From assembly GCA_047620825.1 (NCBI GenBank), contig JBLHOC010000119.1:1-10144 (forward strand): DNA of 10,144 bases. The letters run 5' to 3'. Under the pieces are notes generated by a model. It saw only the letters and a list, made by a program, of their open reading frames with translations. It searched no databases and was not told the DNA's origin. Positions 1 through 6,055 of this stretch are shown here, in pieces (the first letter of the stretch is position 1; each line of letters opens with the position of its first letter). Made by a program: the position numbers and the translations under genes. This DNA is from UBA987 sp047620825. Its GTDB lineage: Bacteria; Bacteroidota; Bacteroidia; NS11-12g; UBA9320.

Positions 1-227
1 TTATAAATGAGAATAGCTCCTTTGACATCATTGCTATCCAATATTGAACCAAGGGCTGGAACCCAAGAGCGCTTCTGACTTAATCCATTAGTGGTTGTGT
101 CTAGATCTTCTTGGCTTTTTTCGGAATCCTGACCCTCTTGCTGGTTGTTGACTGCTTTATTCGAATTACAACCTGAAGTACAGAGTAACATTGTTACACA
201 TACGAAGGCATAAAATAGATTTTTCAT
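1..227 (-). CDS. Partial lipoprotein, class D beta-lactamase-like N-terminus
   Basis: The reading frame starts at ATG 227-225 and runs without a stop to the window edge, giving 75 visible residues. It opens with a lipoprotein signal: K2, a hydrophobic stretch over residues 4-16, then T-S-G-C with the likely lipidated Cys at 20. A polar Gln/Asp/Ser-rich linker follows (about 21-52). The segment SWVPALGSILDSNDVKG at 54-70, followed by AILIY, resembles the region before the first strand of class D (OXA-type) beta-lactamases and related penicillin-binding domains, usually W..-F/L-...-V-K-G-.-.-.-.-Y-D. The catalytic S-x-x-K lies beyond the window, so activity cannot be judged. The lipid anchor would place it on the periplasmic side of a membrane. 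That this is a gene is fairly sure; the family call is an inference from about 20 residues. It could instead be another lipoprotein with a chance match. Confidence 0.45.
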   Translation of the reverse strand, partial: MKNLFYAFVCVTMLLCTSGCNSNKAVNNQQEGQDSEKSQEDLDTTTNGLSQKRSWVPALGSILDSNDVKGAILIY

Positions 228-519
228 GATTATTGAATTCGCCCCAAGTTAATTCATGTTTTGTAAGAAAAGGTGTGCACGCTATAAATAATTAGTGTCA
301 TGTTTTAGTTTTTGGCAATCTGTTAGTTTGGTTTGTTTGCCTACGCTACACACCCTTTATCAAATAAGTAATGGGTGCAAGGTATTGTTTGAAGGTTAAG
401 TTTTTAGTGAATATCTCTTGGTCAAAGCGATGGTTCTCCGAGCGTAGAATAATGACTGAATTATTTAATGACAGAATGTATAGAATGAGTGAAGGAGGAA
501 TGCGTGAATTGTCTTTTCT

Positions 520-561
520 CTAATCTCAGAACCCTAACTCCTAATGGCTAATCCCCATTGC
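520..561. repeat. Degenerate heptamer array, CTAATNN type
   Basis: Six consecutive 7-bp units are in phase: CTAATCT, CAGAACC, CTAACTC, CTAATGG, CTAATCC, CCATTGC. Four of the six begin with CTAA. Read on the minus strand the units become NNATTAG, and one of them, AGATTAG, is identical to a unit of the larger array at 5620-5696. The units are not palindromic and show no coding pattern. Function is unknown. The phase is seen directly; the link to the other array is an inference from the shared motif and period. Confidence 0.5.
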
Positions 562-605
562 CTTTGCTATAATGAGTGAATTTACATGTTCGATTCCTAG
601 ACCCA

Positions 606-645
606 CCCTACAACCTAATCTCCTAACTACCTAACAACCCAATCC
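606..645. repeat. Degenerate octamer array, CCTAANNN type
   Basis: Five consecutive 8-bp units are in phase: CCCTACAA, CCTAATCT, CCTAACTA, CCTAACAA, CCCAATCC. The array ends 2 bp before the stop codon of the ABC-F gene, so it would lie in the 3' untranslated part of that transcript. It shares the CTAAT/CTAAC core with the heptamer array at 520-561 but has a period of 8 rather than 7. No hairpin can form from it because the units are all in the same orientation. Confidence 0.5.
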
Positions 646-647
646 AT

Positions 648-2531
648 CTACTCAAACTCTGACAACTCCAACCAACGCATGCCTTTGTCATCCAGAATCT
701 GAATTACATTTTCGAGTCGAGCTGCTTTTTTCTGAAGTAGTTCATAGTCTGTTGCACCACTTGCCATAAAACCTTCCAATTCTATTTTTTCTGTTTCAAG
801 CGAAGCCAATTCCTTTTCAATTGACTCAAATTCAAACCGCTCTTTAAACGTTAATTTGGTCTTCACATCTGAAACACGCTGTTCTTTTTTCCAATCTGAC
901 TTTTCTTCAACTACAACTTTCTTTTGTACATTTTCGGCTTCTAAGTAATCCTGATAGTCTTGATATGAACCGTTAAAATCTTTGATTTTACCTTCACCCT
1001 TGAAAATAAATAAGTGATCAACCAGGGTATCCATAAAATACCGATCGTGAGATACGACAATTAAACAACCTCCAAATTGTAACAGGAAATCTTCTAACTT
1101 ATTTAAAGTAAGTAAGTCCAAATCATTGGTAGGTTCATCTAATATGAGAAAATTAGGATTCTTAATCAACACCGTCATTAAATGCAATCGACGCTTTTCT
1201 CCACCACTTAGTTTACGAACTGGATTATGCTGCACGTCAGGGGGAAACATAAAATGATTTAGAAATTGGGAAGCTGAAAGTTTCGAGCCGTCTCCAAGCT
1301 CAATTACTTCGGCATGTTCCCTTAGAATATCAATTACCTTCATGTCTGGTTTAAACTCCAAACCCTTTTGATTGTAATAGCCAAAAACTACCGTATCTCC
1401 AGTATTGATTTTTCCAGAATCAGCGGTCTCAAGTCCGCATAACATATTTAAGAAAGTGGATTTACCGACACCATTTGGGCCCACAATTCCTATTCTTTCT
1501 CCATTCTTAAAAGTGTAATCAAAACCATCGATGATTTTTATATCTCCGTAAGACTTGTGAACCTTTTTGAGTTCCAATATTTTACCACCGACACGACTCA
1601 TCTTTACCTGAAGTTTTAACTCTAGATCATGGTGTCCGCTTTTCGACACTGCCTCTGTTTCATGAAACTTCTGTATACGCGCTTTAGACTTTGTTCCTCG
1701 TGCTTTTGGCGCACGACGAATCCAATCGATTTCTGTTTTTACTTTTTTACCAGCTTTCTCAATCTCAATTCGATTGACTTCCTCTCGCTCGGCACGCTTT
1801 TGTAGGAAAAAGGAATAATTACCATGATGGGTGTATAGCTTACCATGATGTAATTCCAAAATCACATTACAGACATTTTCAAGAAAATACCTATCGTGCG
1901 TTACCATAAACAGGGTTAAGCCAGATCGATTTAGATACTGCTCCAACCACTCGATCATGCCAACATCCAAATGGTTGGTGGGCTCATCCAGAATAAGTAC
2001 ATCAGGTTCATCCAGCAAAGCAAGTGCTAAGGCCAGTCTTTTTTTCTGACCACCAGATAATGTATCGACCCTTTGTGTTTGGTCTGATATCTCAAATTTT
2101 GTTAGAATTTCGTTCAGTCTCCGTTCATAATCCCAAGCACCAAATTCGTCCATTTTAGCCATGGCATCATCTAGCCCTTTTTGATTTTTGGCAGAGTAAT
2201 CATCCGCTTGGCTATCTAGGACCTCATGATAAGAAGATATGATCTCAAGCATTTCGGAATTGGCGGTTCGAATGAGTTCAGCGATTGACACATCTTCTTT
2301 AAAATCTGGTTCTTGTTCTAAGTAACCAAATCTGATGCCGTTTCTAAATACAATTTTACCTGCACTCGGCGTATCTTTCCCGGTCATTAACTTGAGCAAA
2401 CTGGACTTTCCAGTCCCATTGTTTGCAACCAATGCCATCTTTTGACCTTTACTCAATCCAAAGTTTAAGTCTGAAAAAAGGATGCGTTCACCTAGGTTTT
2501 TTTCGAGATTTTCTACTGATACGTAATTCAC
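648..2531 (-). CDS. uup: ABC-F family ATPase, Uup type
   Basis: A 627-residue protein with two fused ABC ATPase domains and no membrane segments, as expected for soluble ABC-F proteins that bind the ribosome; Uup is also linked to precise transposon excision and branched DNA. Domain 1 has a Walker A with Ala in place of the first Gly (ANNGTGKSS, 36-44), signature LSGGQKKRL (158-166), Walker B LILDEPTNHLD (179-189) and H-loop T-H-D (211-213). The linker carries WIRRAPKARGTKSKARI (270-286), typical of Uup. Domain 2 has GPNGVGKS (351-358), LSGGEKRRL (441-449), Walker B (461-472) and S-H-D (494-496). Residues from about 560 form a charged coiled-coil C-terminal domain, the Uup hallmark. The start is GTG at 2531-2529; the protein then begins (M)NYVSVENL, as in relatives. 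A TACCTTTG box ends 4 bp upstream, so the message may be leaderless. Antibiotic-resistance ABC-F is less likely because of the Uup linker and tail. Confidence 0.93.
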   Translation of the reverse strand: MNYVSVENLEKNLGERILFSDLNFGLSKGQKMALVANNGTGKSSLLKLMTGKDTPSAGKIVFRNGIRFGYLEQEPDFKEDVSIAELIRTANSEMLEIISSYHEVLDSQADDYSAKNQKGLDDAMAKMDEFGAWDYERRLNEILTKFEISDQTQRVDTLSGGQKKRLALALALLDEPDVLILDEPTNHLDVGMIEWLEQYLNRSGLTLFMVTHDRYFLENVCNVILELHHGKLYTHHGNYSFFLQKRAEREEVNRIEIEKAGKKVKTEIDWIRRAPKARGTKSKARIQKFHETEAVSKSGHHDLELKLQVKMSRVGGKILELKKVHKSYGDIKIIDGFDYTFKNGERIGIVGPNGVGKSTFLNMLCGLETADSGKINTGDTVVFGYYNQKGLEFKPDMKVIDILREHAEVIELGDGSKLSASQFLNHFMFPPDVQHNPVRKLSGGEKRRLHLMTVLIKNPNFLILDEPTNDLDLLTLNKLEDFLLQFGGCLIVVSHDRYFMDTLVDHLFIFKGEGKIKDFNGSYQDYQDYLEAENVQKKVVVEEKSDWKKEQRVSDVKTKLTFKERFEFESIEKELASLETEKIELEGFMASGATDYELLQKKAARLENVIQILDDKGMRWLELSEFE

Positions 2532-2543
2532 TTTTCAAAGGTA
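2529..2543 (-). promoter_or_regulatory. -7 box TACCTTTG abutting the GTG start of uup
   Basis: On the minus strand TACCTTTG (2543-2536) matches the Bacteroidota -7 consensus TAnnTTTG exactly. It is followed by AAAA and then the GTG start codon. With the usual position of this box, transcription would begin at or next to the G of GTG. A TTTG occurs 10 bp further upstream (2557-2554), which is closer than the usual -33 spacing, so the upstream half of the promoter is weak. The box match is seen directly; promoter function is inferred. Confidence 0.5.
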
Positions 2544-2748
2544 ATGATACCCTCAAACTATAAGAGATAATAATTGATGGATAATGACCTTAACTTCATT
2601 CATCCCTTTTAAAATATGGATAATAACCAACCTGTAACCATATAAAATTAGACACTGTCATTAGCCTATTTTATGACATAATCCGGTATAAATCATTTGT
2701 CAAATCAGGTATATTCGTCGGAAATAATCACCTGAATTAATACTACCT
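2532..2748. promoter_or_regulatory. Divergent intergenic region between uup and the protease gene
   Basis: This 217-bp AT-rich gap must hold the promoters of both divergent genes. For the protease, TATATTCG (2710-2717) is one base from TAnnTTTG and lies 31 bp before the ATG; a TTTG at 2696-2699 is 10 bp upstream of it, shorter than the usual spacing. Dyads that could be operators are TGTCAT (2656-2661) with ATGACA (2673-2678), and TCAGGT (2705-2710) with ACCTGA (2730-2735). None is long enough to be convincing alone. Confidence 0.3.
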
Positions 2749-4149
2749 ATGAAGTTCATTTTACTTATTGCTTGCGCTTGTTTCGCGTTATCATCCAATG
2801 CCCAAGGGTTAATCAGTCAAACCTCGACAAAGCCATCTACAAGCTGCGGCAGTCATGATTTAATGATCCATACCAACAATCACATCCCAGGGTTTATGGC
2901 TCAATCGGATAAAATGATGCACGATATACAACAAGTGTTATCCCATAATAAATCAACAAATGGTAAAGGTGTTTCTGAGATCAACGTCGTATTCCATGTC
3001 GTATACAATAACGCGCAAGAAAACATTCATGACAGCGTGTTTCGTAATCAAATCACACTGTTAAACAATTGTTTTCGCAGACGCAATGCAGATACAGCAA
3101 AACTGCGTTCTGAGTTTGATGAAATAGTTGGGGATTCCAAAATAGAATTTAAGTTGGCAACTCGAGACCCGTTGGGGAATCCTACATCTGGCATTACTAA
3201 AACTTCCACATCAATAAAAAATTTCGGAGGCATCTTACCTCATGGTCCAGGTGAAAATGCTAAAATATTAAAGTGGTTGAATGACAGCTTATTTATAAAT
3301 TATTTCCGAATTACTGAAGACAGTATGGGTGGAAAAACTGCCTGGGACGACACGCGATATCTAAATATTTGGATTGGTGATCTTCGAATTTTTGAGCCCA
3401 ACTTTAGCAACTTCGAAGAACTCGTTTATTTCGCTCTAGCTACACCACCACAAAATCATGTAAACTGGCCTGATTCAATATTTGACATAATTCCGTCGTT
3501 CAACCAAGGTGTACTCATGCATTACAACGCTGTAGGCCCCAACAATCCATCAAAATTTAAAGCGCCTTACAACGCATATAACGGTATTGTTAATACTGGG
3601 AAATTACTGGTTCATGAGGTTGGCCATTATTTAGGCCTAAGACATATTTGGGGAGATGGTGATTGCAGTTTTGACGATTATATTGACGACACACCAAAAA
3701 GTGCTGCTGCAAGCCAATACAATTGTATTTCGGCGGCCAACACATGCACCGATACAATCAACGGAAAGGACTTGCCGAATATGATAGAGAACTACATGGA
3801 CTATTCCAGTGGAGACTGTCAAAACGCCTTTACAAACGGGCAAATTGCCTTAATGCAAAATGTCCTAGAAACGTATCGTAGTACTATTGTTTCAACAAAG
3901 TCGACCATGGTTGGGGGACAGTTTACGCTATATCCAAATCCGTCAAACGGAAACTTTAATGTGGAGATGCCCAATGACGTGACGTGTACGAAGTATGTTA
4001 TTTACGATATTCAGGGTGCAGTTGTTTTATCCGGAGATGTAAGTAACTCAAATAGGTTCGAAATACAATTACACACAAAAAGTGGTTATTACTTTATCGA
4101 AGTCACGACTTCAATTGGTGCCTTGAACCAAAAATTACTAATAGACTAA
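2749..4149 (+). CDS. Secreted M43 (pappalysin-type) zinc metalloprotease with T9SS sorting domain
   Basis: A 466-residue secreted protease. Residues 1-19 form a signal peptide (K2, hydrophobic core, S-N-A-Q at the likely cleavage site). The catalytic centre is HEVGHYLGLRH (289-299), matching HExxHxxGxxH of metzincins, with zinc ligands His289, His293 and His299 and catalytic Glu290. A Met-turn, N-Y-M-D-Y-S, follows at 348-353. The HIWGDGDC...IDDTP stretch after the zinc site, with cysteines around 306-358, is typical of the M43 family (pappalysin, cytophagalysin). Residues 392-466 form a T9SS type A C-terminal domain: LYPNPSNGNFNVEM, a G-Y-Y-F-I-E-V strand, and a final QKLLID. The protein should be exported by Sec, cross the outer membrane by T9SS and be anchored or released. 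Its substrate cannot be read from the sequence. It stands alone, divergent from uup and convergent with the downstream pair. Confidence 0.93.
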   Translation: MKFILLIACACFALSSNAQGLISQTSTKPSTSCGSHDLMIHTNNHIPGFMAQSDKMMHDIQQVLSHNKSTNGKGVSEINVVFHVVYNNAQENIHDSVFRNQITLLNNCFRRRNADTAKLRSEFDEIVGDSKIEFKLATRDPLGNPTSGITKTSTSIKNFGGILPHGPGENAKILKWLNDSLFINYFRITEDSMGGKTAWDDTRYLNIWIGDLRIFEPNFSNFEELVYFALATPPQNHVNWPDSIFDIIPSFNQGVLMHYNAVGPNNPSKFKAPYNAYNGIVNTGKLLVHEVGHYLGLRHIWGDGDCSFDDYIDDTPKSAAASQYNCISAANTCTDTINGKDLPNMIENYMDYSSGDCQNAFTNGQIALMQNVLETYRSTIVSTKSTMVGGQFTLYPNPSNGNFNVEMPNDVTCTKYVIYDIQGAVVLSGDVSNSNRFEIQLHTKSGYYFIEVTTSIGALNQKLLID

Positions 4150-4164
4150 AATGTTTAATGTATT

Positions 4165-4177
4165 GTGATTCAATCAC
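4165..4177. terminator. Small palindrome between convergent genes, possible terminator
   Basis: GTGATT (4165-4170) and AATCAC (4172-4177) form a perfect inverted repeat around one base, folding as a 4-bp stem with a 5-base loop. It sits in the 24-bp gap between the protease gene and the convergent DUF4442 gene and overlaps the latter's stop codon. There is no clear T-run, so any termination activity would be weak; this is a tentative call. Confidence 0.25.
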
Positions 4178-4647
4178 TTCGGCTTTAAAACCTTCATAGA
4201 CACTTCCATTTCAAAGCGTGCCACTTCCTCTTCCTCACAGATGGCGGAAACGACAATCATACGATTCACACGTTCTCCTGTTTTTTGCATTTCGGCAATC
4301 ATATCCTTGAGTGCTGGGCCTTCATTGCATTTAAAATAAACTTCTGATTCGGCCCTTTTAAAATATTCGGCCTTCATTGTTTTAAATACTGGGGCTGCTT
4401 TCAGTCCTTGACCTTCAACCAAATGAAATGCTAAAAACCCACTGGCCAAATCGGCACCTACTGTCATAACAGCTAAATACATACTGCCAACGTGGTTTCT
4501 GGTACGACGTGTAAGCGGAAGTTTGACTGAAATAGATTCGTTGGACAACTGCTGTATTCTTGGTCGACAAAATCGAATCAAAGGAATCTTAAACAATCCA
4601 AACAAGAACAGCTTCCAATTGGCTTTTTTTGTTAGGTCTTTAGTCAT
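4174..4647 (-). CDS. DUF4442 hotdog-fold protein, putative thioesterase
   Basis: A 157-residue protein that fits the DUF4442 (YiiD C-terminal-like) branch of the hotdog thioesterase superfamily. An amphipathic N-terminal part (11-30) is followed by the core, with R-N-H-V-G-S-M-Y at 50-57 starting the central helix and G-A-D-L-A-S-G at 64-70; the Asn-His-x-Gly-Ser and acidic pair recall PaaI-type acyl-CoA thioesterases. Members are thought to cleave or bind acyl-CoA/ACP thioesters, but substrates are unknown. The ATG overlaps the end of the upstream nitronate monooxygenase gene by 8 bp (4640-4647), so the two should be translated from one message and may be coupled. Length is normal for the family. 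The family call is good; enzymatic activity is inferred. Confidence 0.8.
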   Translation of the reverse strand: MTKDLTKKANWKLFLFGLFKIPLIRFCRPRIQQLSNESISVKLPLTRRTRNHVGSMYLAVMTVGADLASGFLAFHLVEGQGLKAAPVFKTMKAEYFKRAESEVYFKCNEGPALKDMIAEMQKTGERVNRMIVVSAICEEEEVARFEMEVSMKVLKPK

Positions 4648-5605
4648 TATTAGGAGTTACTAATTGCGCCACAACGTCCTTGACAGGTTTAATTTTATCG
4701 ACATAACTTATGCTTGGACCTGCGCACCACAATGTTTTATAGGTCGCACTAAAGGCCGCTTTTTGCAAGTTTTTCATCCCCCGAATAAAAGTAAAAGCTT
4801 TCATCCATTTTTTGAACCTTTTGTTCTTATTCAGAAATCGTTCTAATCGGTTTTGACTTGTGCCAATTTCTTGTACATAAGGCGTGTTTATTACGGTACA
4901 TGGACTGCCAGATAGTTTTGTGGTCATCACAATATCATCAGCTTTATAGTCCACAATGGCCTGTTTGTAATCGTTATTTACTGGTGCTTCGTCCGTTGCG
5001 ATAAATATACTCCCAACAGAAACTCCATCAGCCCCTAGTTTAAGCATAGCCTTCAAGCTGTTATAGTCTCCCACCCCTCCTGCCGAAATAATAGGAATGG
5101 CACAAGTCGATTTTAATTGTGGTATTAATTCGTTTGCTGGTATATTTCCAGCATGTCCTCCAGCTTCTTTATTTACAGCAATAATGGCGTCGCAACCTAA
5201 AGCCTCCACCTTTTTAGCGTATGCCGCGGTTGTAACATCACAAAACACCTTTACCCCTGCTTTATGTGCGGCTTTTATGGTTTCCTCAGGACTTCCTAAA
5301 CTGGTAATCAGGTAATCCACTTTCAAATCACAACACACCTGTAGCTGTTCTTTGTATTTAAAGTTCGATTTATTGACGATTAGATTAATGCCAAACGGTC
5401 CTTTACAGTTCGCTTTCAAATAGATGATGGCTTCTTTTAGTTCGTCTATCGTTCTATAGTTAAGCGCTGGAATTGCACCTGTAATGCCTGCAGATACTGC
5501 TTCAACAACCATGTCTGTATTACTCACCAAAAACATTGGTGCCTGAATAATTGGATATTGAATACCCATCAATTTGGTAAATGATGTATTGAACATATCA
5601 GCCAT
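4640..5605 (-). CDS. Nitronate monooxygenase family (2-nitropropane dioxygenase-like) FMN protein
   Basis: A 321-residue TIM-barrel flavoprotein of the nitronate monooxygenase / FabK-like family, which oxidises alkyl nitronates or, in related branches, reduces enoyl-ACP. Seen motifs: GIQYPIIQAPM near the start (14-24), F-G-I-N-L (71-75), KEAGGHAG (146-153) with the family's catalytic-type His151, S-A-G-G-V-G-D (174-180) and GADGVSVGS (191-199), which bind the FMN phosphate. ATG at 5605-5603 is preferred. An upstream in-frame TTG (5611) lies inside the TATCTTTG promoter box and so is unlikely. A second possible start is ATG at 5596. It overlaps the downstream DUF4442 gene by 8 bp. A C-terminal basic, aromatic stretch (about 255-300) is found in many relatives. 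The true substrate is not known from sequence; many proteins of this family are annotated only by homology. Confidence 0.88.
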   Translation of the reverse strand: MADMFNTSFTKLMGIQYPIIQAPMFLVSNTDMVVEAVSAGITGAIPALNYRTIDELKEAIIYLKANCKGPFGINLIVNKSNFKYKEQLQVCCDLKVDYLITSLGSPEETIKAAHKAGVKVFCDVTTAAYAKKVEALGCDAIIAVNKEAGGHAGNIPANELIPQLKSTCAIPIISAGGVGDYNSLKAMLKLGADGVSVGSIFIATDEAPVNNDYKQAIVDYKADDIVMTTKLSGSPCTVINTPYVQEIGTSQNRLERFLNKNKRFKKWMKAFTFIRGMKNLQKAAFSATYKTLWCAGPSISYVDKIKPVKDVVAQLVTPNND

Positions 5606-5608
5606 AAG

Positions 5609-5637
5609 CAAAGATACGTAGAATGTAGAATGTAAAA
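5609..5637 (-). promoter_or_regulatory. Promoter of the nitronate monooxygenase gene
   Basis: On the minus strand TATCTTTG (5616-5609) matches the Bacteroidota -7 consensus TAnnTTTG exactly, and TTTT (5637-5634) lies 17 bp upstream as a near match to the -33 TTTG. The ATG starts 3 bp after the -7 box, so the expected transcription start is the A of the ATG: a leaderless message. The spacer and -33 element fall inside the heptamer repeat array at 5620-5696. Confidence 0.55.
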
Positions 5638-5696
5638 TTGAGATTGGAGATTTTAGATCGAAGAATTCAGATTGGAGATTTATGATTGCAGATTAG
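5620..5696. repeat. Phased heptamer array, AGATTNN type, 11 units
   Basis: Eleven contiguous 7-bp units run in one phase. The first three are AGAATGT, AGAATGT and AAAATTG; then AGATTGG, AGATTTT, AGATCGA, AGAATTC, AGATTGG, AGATTTA, TGATTGC and AGATTAG. Eight units begin with AGA, and the unit AGATTGG plus the following AGATTT recurs exactly at 5641-5653 and 5669-5681, a 13-bp direct repeat with a 28-bp offset (4 units). The array overlaps the promoter spacer of the nitronate monooxygenase gene. There is no dyad symmetry and no coding pattern. Function unknown; it could be a protein-binding array with a two-helical-turn repeat every 21 bp, or a decayed simple repeat. Confidence 0.65.
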
Positions 5697-5891
5697 TATA
5701 CAATGCGAAGCGAGGGAGGGCAACGCAGAAATGCGGGCCAGCGATGGGGTGAATGGAAGAGGCATTGAAAAATCAATAAAAGTGCTTGCATTTTTAGTCG
5801 TAGTCTGAAATCTTTTATTAGACTTTGCATGCCTCAGACAGAGTGGGAGGATAGCATATTTCTGTGAATGGGTTTTTCTTTAGTTTTTGCC

Positions 5892-5977
5892 CTTCAAAAA
5901 GTAAAATGGGTTATAGGGCGATAGCCCTAATCAAAGAATAAATCTTTGGGCTTCAAAAATGAAAAACGGGTTAAAGG
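5892..5977. repeat. Imperfect 27-bp direct repeat flanking hairpins
   Basis: Copy 1 (5892-5917) and copy 2 (5951-5977) share CTTCAAAAA at their left ends and GGGTTA-x-AGG at their right ends, with an A-rich middle that differs by one base in length. Between and within them are two perfect hairpins: TAGGGC (5914-5919) / GCCCTA (5924-5929) with a GATA loop, and CAAAGA (5932-5937) / TCTTTG (5943-5948) with a 5-base loop. A weaker GGGTT (5968-5972) / AACCC (5985-5989) pairing follows. It lies 66 bp upstream of the hutU start and may be a small palindromic intergenic repeat element or part of a leader or terminator. Confidence 0.5.
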
Positions 5978-6006
5978 ATTGTTAAACCCTTATTGACAAC
6001 AAATAA

Positions 6007-6037
6007 TTGCTCATTGCAAATGTCCATTGTAATTTCG
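6007..6037 (+). promoter_or_regulatory. Possible hutU promoter
   Basis: TAATTTCG (6030-6037) differs by one base from the -7 consensus TAnnTTTG and ends 18 bp before the preferred hutU ATG. A TTG at 6007-6009 lies 20 bp upstream and could serve as the -33 element. The match is moderate, and no clear regulator site was recognised. Confidence 0.3.
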
Positions 6038-6055
6038 TCGCATTATAAACGATAC

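Larger units (their letters stand above)
228..647. other. Gene-free intergenic region with short-period repeats
   Basis: This region lies between the stop of the ABC-F gene and the start of the lipoprotein gene, both on the minus strand. No reading frame of useful length or family resemblance was seen on either strand. Small inverted repeats are present, for example CACCC at 351-355 with GGGTG at 373-377, and a 10-bp direct repeat AATGAGTGAA occurs at 484-493 and 571-580. The right end (520-561 and 606-645) is built from degenerate 7- and 8-bp repeats, described separately. No strong terminator hairpin was found behind the ABC-F gene, and no good promoter was found for the lipoprotein gene. 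Confidence 0.6.
5606..6055. other. Divergent intergenic region with repeats and hairpins
   Basis: A 450-bp region between the divergent nitronate monooxygenase and hutU genes. No gene was recognised on either strand. It holds, in order: the promoter and a phased heptamer array (5609-5696), a purine-rich GC-rich patch (about 5704-5757), an AT-rich stretch with a 5-bp dyad AGTCT (5802-5806) / AGACT (5820-5824), a repeat-and-hairpin block (5892-5989), and the hutU promoter region. It is unusually structured compared with the other gaps here. Confidence 0.6.

Noticed and set aside
351..377. CACCC/GGGTG inverted repeat as a terminator or operator
   Set aside because: Only 5-bp arms with a 17-base loop, and no T-run or nearby gene end.
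648..2531. Antibiotic-resistance ABC-F protein
   Set aside because: The linker motif and the C-terminal coiled coil match Uup rather than the resistance subfamilies.
3048..3843. Two minus-strand open frames of 61 and 68 codons
   Set aside because: Antisense to the M43 protease gene, with no support beyond being open.
4664..5315. Two plus-strand open frames of 60 and 72 codons
   Set aside because: Antisense to the nitronate monooxygenase gene.
5606..5611. Extension of the nitronate monooxygenase gene to an in-frame TTG at 5611
   Set aside because: The TTG lies within the TATCTTTG box; the ATG at 5605 is the better start.
5620..5696. CRISPR array
   Set aside because: The units are 7 bp and contiguous with no spacers, and no cas genes are near.
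5993..6055. Extension of hutU upstream to an in-frame TTG at 5993
   Set aside because: The 21 extra codons have no resemblance to urocanase N-termini, and the ATG at 6056 gives the usual length; the likely promoter box lies inside the extension.
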